NCBI GenBank assembly: GCA_038503035.1
Contig: JAVSML010024717.1
Span: 372,001 to 436,000 of the forward strand
Direction: 5' to 3'
DNA length: 64,000 nt
Source of the DNA: Crocodylus rhombifer
Lineage: Eukaryota; Chordata; Crocodylia; Crocodylidae
Both the position numbers and the translations under genes were made by a program. Positions 54,263 to 64,000 of the stretch are shown here, piece by piece. Position 1 is the stretch's first letter, and each line of letters starts with the position of its first letter. Under the pieces are notes generated by a model. It was given only the letters and a program-made list of their open reading frames with translations, had not been told where the DNA came from and searched no databases.

Positions 54263-55475
54263 ATTCTAATGCTATGTAAGTAGGAGAGCCTGGATCTTTA
54301 TAGGTACTTGAGGCACCTGACTTAGGTGTTTAAATACTTTCAAGGATTTGAGCTTTAGTATTAGTCTAAATATGATAGGCTTATTTGGCACCCAGGAAAC
54401 TGACAAGCCAAGTGATAAGCTTATTCTGCAAGTCCAGTTGCCTGCCAGGTGTCAGCAAATGCCTTATTTTCCTTAGAGACGTGAAGTGACTCTTCTAGCA
54501 GAAGAAAGGGTTCTGCCACCATGGAGGACCTTTGAGCTTGGAGGTATTCATAGCCAGCAGAATTTAAGTAATAACTAGCAAGCAGCAGAACCTGTTTAGC
54601 TGACCGCAGAGCCTAGGGAATGTTGCTTAAGTAGCACTTTTGCCAGGACTCGCAAAAACCGTATTTAATTAGTTACTAATAGGAGGCACAGGCTAAGCAC
54701 AGTGTTCCAGAATAAGATTGCAAGCACAATTAATTCACTGTAAGCAGCATCATTAACAGAGGAATCAATCAGATTTACCAAATGGCAGTCCATGTTACCC
54801 CAGGGCATCTTAAGAGGCTTGGACTTCTGTTTGTTAAGTGCAAATAACAACAACTGTGCTCCACCAGAAGCAAAATTCAATCCGTTGTCCTGAAGAAACT
54901 TAGAAAAAAGGTGGAATTGAGAGCCCAGCCTAAATAATGATGTTTAGATTCATTTGCAACAGTAACAGAGGTGTTCATTTCCCTTCCGTTTCCCACAAAT
55001 ATGAAAAAGATATCCCTTGACATTCAGAATTATAAATGGGTACAAGTCCTATATTCTCAAAAATGCATCTAATATTTATCATCTTTGTAGGAAACTAAAG
55101 AAGAGAACATCCATTTCTTTGGATTATGGAGAGAGGGAAAGAAGTTTAATGAGCAAGAAGCACAGAACAGGCTGTGCGAAGGGATTGCATAGAGAAGTTA
55201 AGGTAAAAAGGAAAAAGAGACTGATAAAACCAGCATGCGGTCCAAGTAAGTTCTGCCTATGTTCAGTCTCCTACCCATAAAAAAGCTGATCATTTTTAAA
55301 AATATATATATATATTTGAAAATAGGACATCATAATGGAAGGAATCTCCAGTATTATTTAGTCTGACTCCCAGGTATTATAAACAACTATGCATTTTGGT
55401 TTCAAGGAAACTTTGAGAGCAACCTGAATTCCAAAACAGTCACAAGTCTACCAGTTTAGTCACTCATCTGAAAGG
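54263..55475. other. No gene; one AT microsatellite
   Basis: Apparently unique sequence. (TA)n at 55302-55315. No supported exon. Confidence 0.45.
55302..55315. repeat. (TA)n microsatellite
   Basis: Seven TA units in an AT-rich context. Confidence 0.7.
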
Positions 55476-55945
55476 TGCATCTACACATGCACTTAACTGC
55501 AGAGTTGACTAATAGCTTGTGCAGTAAAGCATCACCATTTACACATGGACCTGTATTAGGGTGCAGTAAATTAACTCCACTGTAGGATAGTACTGTCTGG
55601 GACAAGGACTATCACACAGTGGAATAATTTTAGGCCACCTCAAAGCATGTATAGATGGTGACCAGGCCTAGATGGGGCATGAGTGTGCTACAGTGCGGGG
55701 GCTGCCTGCTGGCTAGCCCCATATAGCAGTACCCTCATGCCCCAGCCATCCCCAGTGCTGCCCAATGCCACCATGAGGAGCCCAGGGCTGACCCCTGGGG
55801 TTCCCTGCCAGCCCAGGTTGCTCTGCCTTGGCTTACATTGGCTGCAGTAATGGGCACATATGAAGACACTGTGCCCAGGAAGCAGCTGACTAGTGTGAAC
55901 TGCACCAGAATTTATTGCTTCAAGTTAATTGCTCATGTAGATGCA
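55476..55945. mobile_element. 470-bp MITE with TGCATCTACA ends
   Basis: The left TGCATCTACACATGCACTT and right AATTGCTCATGTAGATGCA are imperfect inverted repeats. The centre (55690-55830) is GC-rich. No coding. Similar edges at 43497 and 43552 indicate a common family. Target duplication not clear. Confidence 0.55.
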
Positions 55946-58360
55946 GCCAAGATGTGGTACACCCAAATTCAAGTGCCAATTCTGTCTGTTACCTTAAATA
56001 CCATCCCAGCCATTGACTCGGGGGTAGAGGTCTGTCTACTTATCTGTTTATCAAACAGCAAAGCATTTCTAATGTTCTTGGATTTATGCCAATGCAGAAT
56101 AAAAACAAGTTTCAAAACCTTTTGTGAAAGGGTATTCTTATTCTTTCCAACCAGCTGTACTAGCCAGAACCTTGATTTTGCTTCCTGTATTACCTTTTTA
56201 TCATTTTGCTTTCTGAATTATCTTTCCTACATGCACCAGGCATACTCCCGAACCCCCACTCCTTTCCCCACTCTGACATAACTCCTGGCAAAGATATTTA
56301 CAACTGGAAAAAAAAAACCAGAAGAAAAAAATGGAACAAAACAAAACACATACAATGCCACATCTCTTCACCCAAATGACATTACCAGAAACATTTCAGA
56401 CAATCGCTTTCAAGAATGACAAAAACTGTTACAAATGACTCCCAATTACCCATTAATTAAACAGTCCAAATACACACACTAACCATCTACTTCAACATAC
56501 CACCAGCCCAATCATCTGGAGGCATCAAATTTCCTTTTCTATATCACTTGATACAGTCCAAGTTAAAAGCTTCAGAGGTTCTGTGACATGAAGGGAATGA
56601 CACACATGCTGATATAGGGAAAGTGCAAATGCTTAGGGTGGGGACAGACAGGGGCTCCCCAGCACACAAAGGCAGCAGTTTCAGAAGTGGCCTTCAGATC
56701 CATATTCTCTGGTGCTGCTGCTTCAACAACACTCAAGGAATGAACACACATGTACTTTCTGAATTACTTCTAAATTTATAATCTGTTCTGATGTTTACTA
56801 CTCCTGGGAGGAGAAAGTGCTTTGCTCACAGGTTTTAAAAAAAATGAAAAAAAACAGTCTTCTTCACTTTGCAGTCCTCTAGAACAAATACAAAACAACT
56901 GTGTATGAAATGACAACCTTTTATATGAAGGAGGCACAGCAGTGTCTTGGAATCATGCAATACTGTATTGAACTGCCTTTCAAATTCTAAAATTATCTTT
57001 CTCACCATTTTACTTATATTAACCATAACTGCTGCTGCCTTCATTCAAGAAAAAAAATGCACCATGAAAGTCCTATCGTCATTTAAGGAAAACCAACACC
57101 TCCTTGGGACTTAAATTCACTCAGAAAAGCCAGAAGTAATTATAAATCCTTTAAAACATTCCTCCCATATTAATAACTCCTACTGCAGCACTGCAAAGAC
57201 CATATGCATAAATTAGCTGAGTTTTCAAAACAGATCTATGTAAGAAACTTACGATTCAAATTCATTCATAAGTATTTGAAAAGTCACTTAATTTATATTT
57301 ATTAATCTATCCCTGCTTTGGAATTCCCACTCCGATATGCAATATGGCACTATTAGCTTGTTCCAAGCACTGCCTCAGACCTTGAGTTCTCAGTCTTTCC
57401 TTCAGTACAAAATATCAACCTTAAATATTTTTTTCATTATCATCACTAGACACCACATTTTACCAAGTTTCACTGCTTAAAAGCATTTAAAGTTAACAGG
57501 CAAAGCAGAATGCTAATTAGCAATACAGGATTCTTCCAAATCTAATATTCTTAAATTTAGAGATGACTGTTTTGCTTAACATTAAAAACTCAATAAAATG
57601 ACAAGCTCAATTAGCAACATCTCAAATCAAAGCACATTATTTCAGGAAGCATTAAATATGCCCAAGAACATAATATGGGAGAAAACCCAGATCCAACAAT
57701 CAGACAGCATCTCAATTAAATCGAAACAACCCGTTTCCATTTTTAGCCCAAAGGAGAGATTTTTCCATCTTTCTTCAGGGTGCTTTCATCTGATCTAATT
57801 AAAGAAGTAGAATGGGAACACATCTTACTAAGCTATTACCTGCAGCAATGTAATTTTAAATATACTCTGCCAACAGACAGACAGTGTTATTTTGTGCATG
57901 GTCTTTTCTTTTTGGTAAGAAAGATACTTCCTATAATGGATCCAAATACAAACCTGCACATGGCCAATCTAACTTAATGATTTAAATCTCAAGTTGCCAC
58001 TGGCAAAGTTGAACATTAGTACAAACCAGGCTACCATTCAAATTGTCTGGGTTTGTTTTGCCTCAAGGACAATTTTAACTTTTTTTTTTTTNNNNNNNNN
58101 NCCCCCCAAAATTAAAAATGTCACAGGAAATGAGGAGAGACAAAGGCACCACCAACGAATATACTGTACCATTGCAATGGCCGGAGTCTAGGTAAAATAT
58201 TCTTACATGAAATGCATAGCATGCTAAAACAGAGGCAACCCACCCAAATCCTTACCAAACTGATCCTAAATCAGGCAATCAGTTTGAGCTTAAAACATGT
58301 GAGCAAGAGCCACCAACCAGATACTTACAAGGTGACTGCATGAGCAGCAGCACATACTTG
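55946..58360. other. No gene; contains an assembly gap
   Basis: AT-rich. Ten Ns at 58092-58101, preceded by a T run and followed by a C run, so the gap sits at a homopolymer. A 147-codon frame beginning within the MITE (55838-56281) has no recognisable domain. Confidence 0.45.
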
Positions 58361-58475
58361 GACCAACAAGATTTTTGCAAAAACTCGCAACAACAAAAAT
58401 TTTGTTGCAAAAATCTTGTTGGTCTAATAAAAGATACCATCTCTGCTACGAGTCCTGATTGCTAGATAACAGTAT
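58361..58475 (-). repeat. 20-bp perfect inverted repeat joined to a GGACCAACA-type dispersed repeat
   Basis: GACCAACAAGATTTTTGCAA (58361-58380) is the exact reverse complement of 58405-58424, spacer 24 nt. The right arm runs into GGTCTAATAAAAGATACC, the same repeat type as at 21960 and, inverted, at 20400. The left arm may be an inverted partial copy. Confidence 0.75.
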
Positions 58476-59756
58476 TTTTAATAGAGCAACTTTCAGACAT
58501 TCAAACATTTAATTTGTTTTTGAATCCTGCTTATAGTGGACATATTGTACAGTCTCTAGTGGCTTTGCAAAGAGGTGAGTTTTAGAACGTTCACAATCCA
58601 GCAAATGTTTTTTCTGCAGGTTTAATATAAGCTATTGGGTACCTCGGCAGGGGATAGATGTTAGCTTCCATTACCTTCAGGAAAACCTTCATTTCTCATC
58701 AGTTAAACATTAGCTATTAACCACGCTTCCAGTCTCTTGATAAAGGTGGCTGGCATGTTATATATAGTAAGCTGTTGAAGTCTATTTTCCTAACCTGATA
58801 TTTTTTTTAACTCCCCGCTTTTTTTCTTCTAACAAGCAGGTAGCCAAGTCCTTAATGACTGTCAGCAGCTGTTTCTTTTTGTTTCACTTTTAACAGGCCT
58901 CTGTAATCACCCTCTATTTTATGCTTTTGCTGGATTACAATTCCATCCTCTTTGCCAGTTGTGTTGTTCATTTTTAGTGCTGAAGTAATCACATAGCCCA
59001 TGAGCTTCAAATAATTCTGTTTATTAAATGTAAAAAAAAAAAAAAAAGTAAGACTTAGGTACATGACAACTGTTCTGAAAGCTTTTGAAACAGAATATAG
59101 GTCCACTTGAGTTACAGCTATACAGGCTCAACATTGCGTGGCCCAAGACTCAGTTAGCTGACAGATGTATGAGCCCTTCTCAGGCGATATGTTTCTCTCT
59201 TGACAAACGGTACAACAGCTCCACACATTTTCTGTTTTGCTTTTCATCCAATTGGTTAATCCAATCTTAATTTTAAAGCAATGCCTCCCCCCCACACACA
59301 CACACACACCCTTGAAGCATCCCCTGCCATCTTTTTAAAGGCAGAACAGCTGGAAACATTGTCACACATCAGTGCCAAATTAAGGCATAGGCATTATGGC
59401 CCAGCCCCTGACAGGGTTTTGGAGTCTAAACATATTTGAAAATCTGTGGGGAAGGGTCCAGTGCCAGGGCTCTTGCTCTCAGAGTCAAATGTTGGCATAA
59501 AAACCTCAGCTCTCATTTTAGAAACAAACAAAGCTAATTCCCCCAGTCCATATGGCTAGGGAGAAAGTTTGAAAAGCACAACCCAAGTGCAATCAATGCA
59601 GGGACATCAGCCTGAGCCTGAAGACACCTTGAAACAACAGCCTTGAAGTTGTGAACTGCCCCAGTGGGGCTGGTTCTTCTGAAGACTACTCTGCTGGGGT
59701 TCTAACAAGATGCACAAGATGGGGACAATTCAGATGAGATCCTTACTGAGCAGGCA
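58476..59756. other. No gene; one CA microsatellite
   Basis: AT-rich with poly-A near 59031-59046 and (CA)n at 59292-59309. No supported exon. Confidence 0.45.
59292..59309. repeat. (CA)n microsatellite
   Basis: Nine CA units after a C run. Confidence 0.8.
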
Positions 59757-59992
59757 GACATGGAAAGTGTCATGTTGCACCAAAGGAGGTTTAGGTTGGA
59801 TATTAGGAAAAGCTCTCTCACTAGAAGGGTGATGAAGCACTAGAACAGATTACCTAGAAAGGTTTTTAAGGCCCAGCTTGACAAAGCCCTGGCTGGAATC
59901 ATTTAGTTGGGGATGGTCCTGCTTTGAGCAGGGGTCAGACTAGATGCCCTCCTAAGGTCCCTTCCAACCCTAACTTTCTACAATTCTGTGAC
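59757..59992 (+). mobile_element. CR1 3'-end fragment
   Basis: GGAGGTTTAGGTTGGATATT, TTTTTAAGGCCCAGCTTGAC, GATGGTCCTGCTTTGAGCAG and GTCCCTTCCAACCCTAACTT in CR1 3' UTR order, ending TCTACAATTCTGTGA. Strongly 5'-truncated. Same subfamily as 17761-18022. Confidence 0.85.
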
Positions 59993-61381
59993 AATCCAGC
60001 ACCAACAGATGGTAAGTTTCAGCAAGTCCAGGAGAAAGGGTGACTGCTAGAGTCCTCAGAGCTCTGGTGCTGGTGCAGGGCTCAGGGAAGTGCCTGAATG
60101 TGGGGGTGGCAATCAGTTCTGCTTGCCCCATCCCTGGAATTTACCAGAAGAGAGGGAGCATTGTGTTCTGCACAGAACAGAGAAGGTGAGAATTGGTAGC
60201 ACACCTATGCTGGCACCATGGCAATTGGGAATGGGCCAGTGGCCCATTTAAGTCCTGATGGGATAGTTAAGGTGCCCAGTGGCTGGGCCAGTTAATATTA
60301 ACACCAAATACAAGTTAATTCATGTGTGTGAGTGGAAACCTGATCCATCCACCCCCACCCTCACACCACCCTGCTTAGCAAAGGCAGCTCATAGTCCATC
60401 CACCATCCCCACAGGCATCCTGTGTGCACTAGGGTGCTTTGGTGGGTTTCAGGGTGCCATGTCACTCCTGGTCCAGGAATATTAGTTATTGCAGGTTTAA
60501 TTCTGCACACCAATACCTAGGGGGTGGGTTTAACAGAGCTCCCACCCACATGACATTTATCAAAACCCCAGAATGCCTTCCTGGAGCGTAAACACAGAAA
60601 CACACAATCAAAGGCTTTTGTTTAGCACATCTGAATGTAAGCAGAGGCTTACTGAGCAGGGTAACACCCTAAGGAGAAGGAAGGTGTAGAATAGACCATG
60701 GCCCTATGCCACCCCTCATTGCCCTCCCACCCCCAGCACTGTTGGTATGACCAGGGGCAGTCCCATAAGCTCTGCTGTGGGGATCAGGGACAGAGAGGTC
60801 CAGCACCAAGGAACATTGTCATCATTTGAGTCTCGGCACATTAGCTGCCTCCACCATCCAATGGATATTGTCATCCTGCAAGATTTCAGGTTCCTCTTAC
60901 AGCTCAGGGTCGTGGTGATAGTGGGCCCAGAGCATTTGGGAAGAGTACTGTGACCAAAGACATTAAATATTCCTTTTGTGCAAAGAGAGGATCTCTTACT
61001 ATACCTCCTGATAGAGAAATGGCCTATAGAAAGGAATAAGGACTCTCCTACTGCCACTCAGCCACCCTGTGCTGCTACATCTCCAAAGGATGATGTGGTC
61101 CTTTAAAACCACTCTGGGCACACTGGGAAAGAAGTGGAGCCATGACTGTCACATTTTGTAGATCAGTCTGTTGAGGTGGCGCATGTTATACTATGCTGGG
61201 GTTCATGATTATCTGGCTCTGCCTAGGAGTGACCGGTAGGGAGTGTACAGAATAGTGATTGACATCATTCTGAATACAGGTTGAAACTCACTGTATCTGG
61301 ATTCATGAACTAGGCATACACAGTAATTTTAGTATTTCAGTGATTTTAATCAGGCAAATTAATTTCTTTAATACTGCATAA
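59993..61381. other. No recognisable gene or repeat
   Basis: Mixed composition. Frames of up to 113 codons at 60716-61057 have no identifiable domain. Confidence 0.4.
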
Positions 61382-61715
61382 CAGTGGGGGGGGGTGCAAC
61401 TTTTTGGCATATATGCCACAAATTAGCCCTGCACCCTTTTCAAGTGATCCTTTCTCCTACCCAATGTGCTGCTTTGCTTTCTGCTTCAGTCCTATATTCT
61501 CTGCTTGATATATTTCTCTGCTATCATCTCGCAGGTCTGTGCTTCCTGCCTGATGCGCTGCTCAGCTTTCCGTTTCCTTCCCTATGCTCCCTGCCTGATT
61601 TTCTGCTTCCTGCCCTATCTACTGCTGTGCTGCATGTCCCTTCCCTGATCTGCTGCCCAAGCCATTTGTGGCATCCATACTGCAGGTTGGATAGACCTGA
61701 TGTATAACTTAATTC
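61382..61715 (+). mobile_element. hAT-type non-autonomous element, second of a pair
   Basis: CAGTGGGGGGGGTGCAAC then TTTTTGGCATATATGCC and ATTAGCCCTGCACCCTTTTC matches 52987-53060. The pyrimidine-rich interior repeats CTTCCTGCCTGAT and CTCCCTGCCTGAT units. Right end unresolved. Confidence 0.5.
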
Positions 61716-62074
61716 TGCTACTTGCAACATTCATAAATCCACCTGTAAAATCATCAGACATCTTTCCTATTACTTTTTACTGTAATCCAGAAGCCTCTCC
61801 ACCCAACTCCCACAAAGACACTTAAACATTTTTGTCTTCTCAAGAAAAAAATACACATTTTAAAAATAAATTTAAATTCCTGAGCTACATCCTTCCTGAA
61901 TCCTTCAATCATTGAGAACTATTGTTCAACAAAATTTACATAAGTCATCTACATTTCCATTAAAATAATCAGAATTCCTTTAAGGTTTTAAAATAATATT
62001 AATTTTTCACAAATGTTTAAATAGAAACCTCCATATATGTCTTGTGTTATATGTATTACTATTACAGGCAAGCC
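61716..62074. other. No recognisable gene or repeat
   Basis: AT-rich spacer. Confidence 0.45.
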
Positions 62075-62160
62075 TGAACAGCATCTTTGCTGGACTCCTT
62101 TCAAACTGTCCACATCCTTCTTGAAGCATGGGGATCAAAACTGCACAGAGTACTCAAGGT
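62075..62160 (-). mobile_element. Very short old CR1 fragment, antisense
   Basis: The plus strand reads AACTGTCCACATCCTTCTTG, AAGCATGGGGATCAAAACTG and CACAGAGTACTCAAGGT. This is the reverse complement of the CR1 segment encoding the end of RT (YCVQFW...KDVD-LE). Both ends lost. Confidence 0.65.
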
Positions 62161-63734
62161 ATATAGAGCACAAGCTCTCAGGAACTCGAGCTCACTTCAT
62201 TAGGTGCTGCTAAAGGACAACATACAGCATTGTATAAAGTGGAGTGTGTGCATATCTACTCTGCCTTTTCCCTCCTCTCTGTCAAACAAGACAGTGGTGT
62301 TCACAGACACACAAGAATTGTCCAAGTGGATCAGTCCAATGGGCTTGTTGCTTTAGTAACATTCTTTTCTGATAGTCGCCAGTCTCAGATGGTTCACAGG
62401 ATACTGCTAAGATTTCTTCACCCATTGTGGCTATTCTAGGCCTTCCCTGCTCTACCCCTAGTCTCCTCCGAGGAAAGACTCCAACTCATTTGTTATTCCC
62501 TGGTAGAGCCAAGGAGCTGCACTAGAATGAGCCAGAAAATTTCACCACCTTCTACAGTACACTAACTCATTCATTAAGACTCCCCCTGGGAGGAAGGGGG
62601 CTTCATATTCAGAAGCAACTCAATTGCCATCCAGTTCTAATAATAAAAATCTAAGCAAAGCCATGCACAAAGCACAAGTTATATATGTGGTTAGCTCTCT
62701 TACAATATAGTGTTTTGTTGTTAATGCGCACATTCAATATATGACCGTCATTTTGTTAACCAGAACCTGTGAAGTGAACATCGCTGGAAGGAAATACCTT
62801 TTTGTATATTCCCTTAGGCAGCACTGAATGAAAGCAATATATATATATAGCCTGCATGATTAACTACAAAAGCTCAGGCATTACTTGTTACATACCATTA
62901 AGAAGAGACCCAAAACTAACCTTGAAGCATCTCTCTTGATGTACTTTAAGAACATGAATATCAGGTTAGTAATGTAGTATAATCCCTTAACAATTTTCTA
63001 GTCCATTTCTATAAACTCAGCTTGCTTTTCTTGAAAGAAATGCTCAATCCCAAATATCTTTTAAACCTTTGTATAGAAAATAACCTTGTCTCCTCTGTGT
63101 GTTTTAGAGTATGTCTATACCTCCTCTGCACTGTAGCAGAGAGTGCAGCAATGAAGCATGGCATACCTACTAGACTGCCAAAAAAAGTAGTGTAATCACC
63201 TCAGAGCAGCACTGGGTGCACACTAACAAGTACGTCAGACAGAGGTCATGACATGAGTCCTGTACTACTCAAAGAGCAGTGACTACATTTTTTATGGGTG
63301 TAGCATGCACACAGTGGCACTCTCCAGTGCAGAGCACTTTAAACACTTGGGAATTACTACACCAAGTAAAAATAACCATTTAAAAAGAAACCAGAAGATC
63401 TCAAAGGATCTTAGAAGTAACAACTTACTATTAGGAAGCATTGTACCCGTCTTCTGTATGAATAAGCTAAGGATTTGTTAAGTAGCAAACATCTCACTGC
63501 ATGTCACAACAGGTCTGGAAAGAAAGCTCAAGTACCCTGACTCCTTTATCCCTTCACACCAGACCACATTTTGTCCTTTTACAGACCATTGTGCACTTAA
63601 TGTTATTATTTCCCAAACTTGTGCTAAAAGTCTCAGAAAACAACTAGATGGCAAGACTGCTGCTCTAAGAAGTTTATTAGCTAAAGTCCTGGTTTTTCAG
63701 ACTTGCATCTGTTTAACTCTGCGTGGGTGAGTAT
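62161..63734. other. No gene; possible MITE edges
   Basis: (TA)n at 62837-62849. 63109-63210 begins GTATGTCTATACCTCC and has CTGCACTGTAGCAGAGAGTG, similar in style to the CTACAC-type MITEs, but no partner end is clear. No supported exon. Confidence 0.35.
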
Positions 63735-64000
63735 AGCAAACCCAGCTCCCAAGGATAGCCATGATGCCTCCCTTGTGGCTTAACAGTTCCTGACCCTCTG
63801 GTTTCAACGCTGTTTTGATGCTGTTTCGATGTTTTGCCCATAAGCTATAATGCGGAGGGTTGAAACTTTGTCATTTCTGGCCAGATTTGGACAAAACTTG
63901 CAGAAATGGTAGCCCCTTCTGAGGGCATGACGCATGCCACATTTCAAGAAGACAGGTGCAGGAGGTTCAGAGAAACTTCACCCCAAACTCCTGAAAGCAA
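63735..64000. repeat. Unidentified dispersed or satellite-like sequence at window end
   Basis: From about 63800 the sequence (CCATAAGCTATAATGCGG, GCCAGATTTGGACAAAAC, CACATTTCAAGAAGACAGG) has the even, low-complexity-free texture of a reptile tandem or dispersed repeat, and runs off the window. Only one unit is visible, so this is a guess. Confidence 0.25.

Overview
This window is noncoding vertebrate DNA, built almost entirely from transposable-element relics set in AT-rich, apparently unique sequence. I see no host protein-coding exon, tRNA, rRNA or functional small-RNA gene that I can support. Long open frames occur mainly in GC-rich transposon interiors or in LINE relics. Several features point to a crocodilian. 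CR1 LINEs with CTATGA-type 3' tails are abundant. There is a Tx1-clade LINE followed directly by sequence with a U2 snRNA 5'-end match, the hallmark of the SINEU/Tx1-Mar system described from crocodilians. GC-rich non-autonomous hAT elements and solo LTRs are also present. Species is not resolved. Two 10-N assembly gaps lie at 3554-3563 and 58092-58101.

Layout: (1) 1-8.8 kb holds a small TA-flanked MITE, a 1.4-kb hAT element with 8-bp target-site duplication (TSD), a decayed Tx1-type LINE with a pogo-like insertion, two U2-headed SINE-like copies, a GC-rich dispersed repeat, and a 389-bp element with inverted ends. (2) 8.8-15 kb is mostly unassigned, with GC-rich blocks and one long hairpin. 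(3) 15.5-18.5 kb is a CR1 inserted inside another CR1, followed by an older CR1 piece. (4) 19.1-19.9 kb is an LTR-like element. (5) 22.7-27.3 kb has a CR1 flanked by inverted copies of a GC-rich repeat, then fragments of repeat families seen elsewhere in the window, then a minus-strand CR1 split by a hAT MITE. (6) 28.74-28.84 kb is a perfect 45-bp palindrome. (7) 32.8-37.3 kb is dense: a 1.4-kb solo LTR with GACAC duplications, a second copy of the hAT family carrying a nested pogo-like MITE, a 170-bp hAT MITE, and a 598-bp solo LTR. (8) 42.9-50.1 kb is a stack: an older CR1, then a MITE split by a near-full-length CR1 (5' UTR, ORF1 with esterase motifs, ORF2 with endonuclease and RT), itself split by a younger antisense CR1. 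(9) 50.3-64 kb has an unclassified non-LTR relic, a third LTR-like copy, a deleted CR1, MITEs, two small CR1 tails and a dispersed repeat running off the end.

The elements relate to each other mainly as insertion layers, so relative ages can be read. CR1 supplied most of the activity, and hAT and pogo/mariner MITEs inserted into CR1 and into one another. The RT catalytic box (FADD in active CR1) is altered in every copy where it is visible, so no copy here looks autonomous. No previously unknown gene system was found. The most unusual signals are the Tx1/U2 arrangement and the perfect palindrome with its flanking direct repeat.
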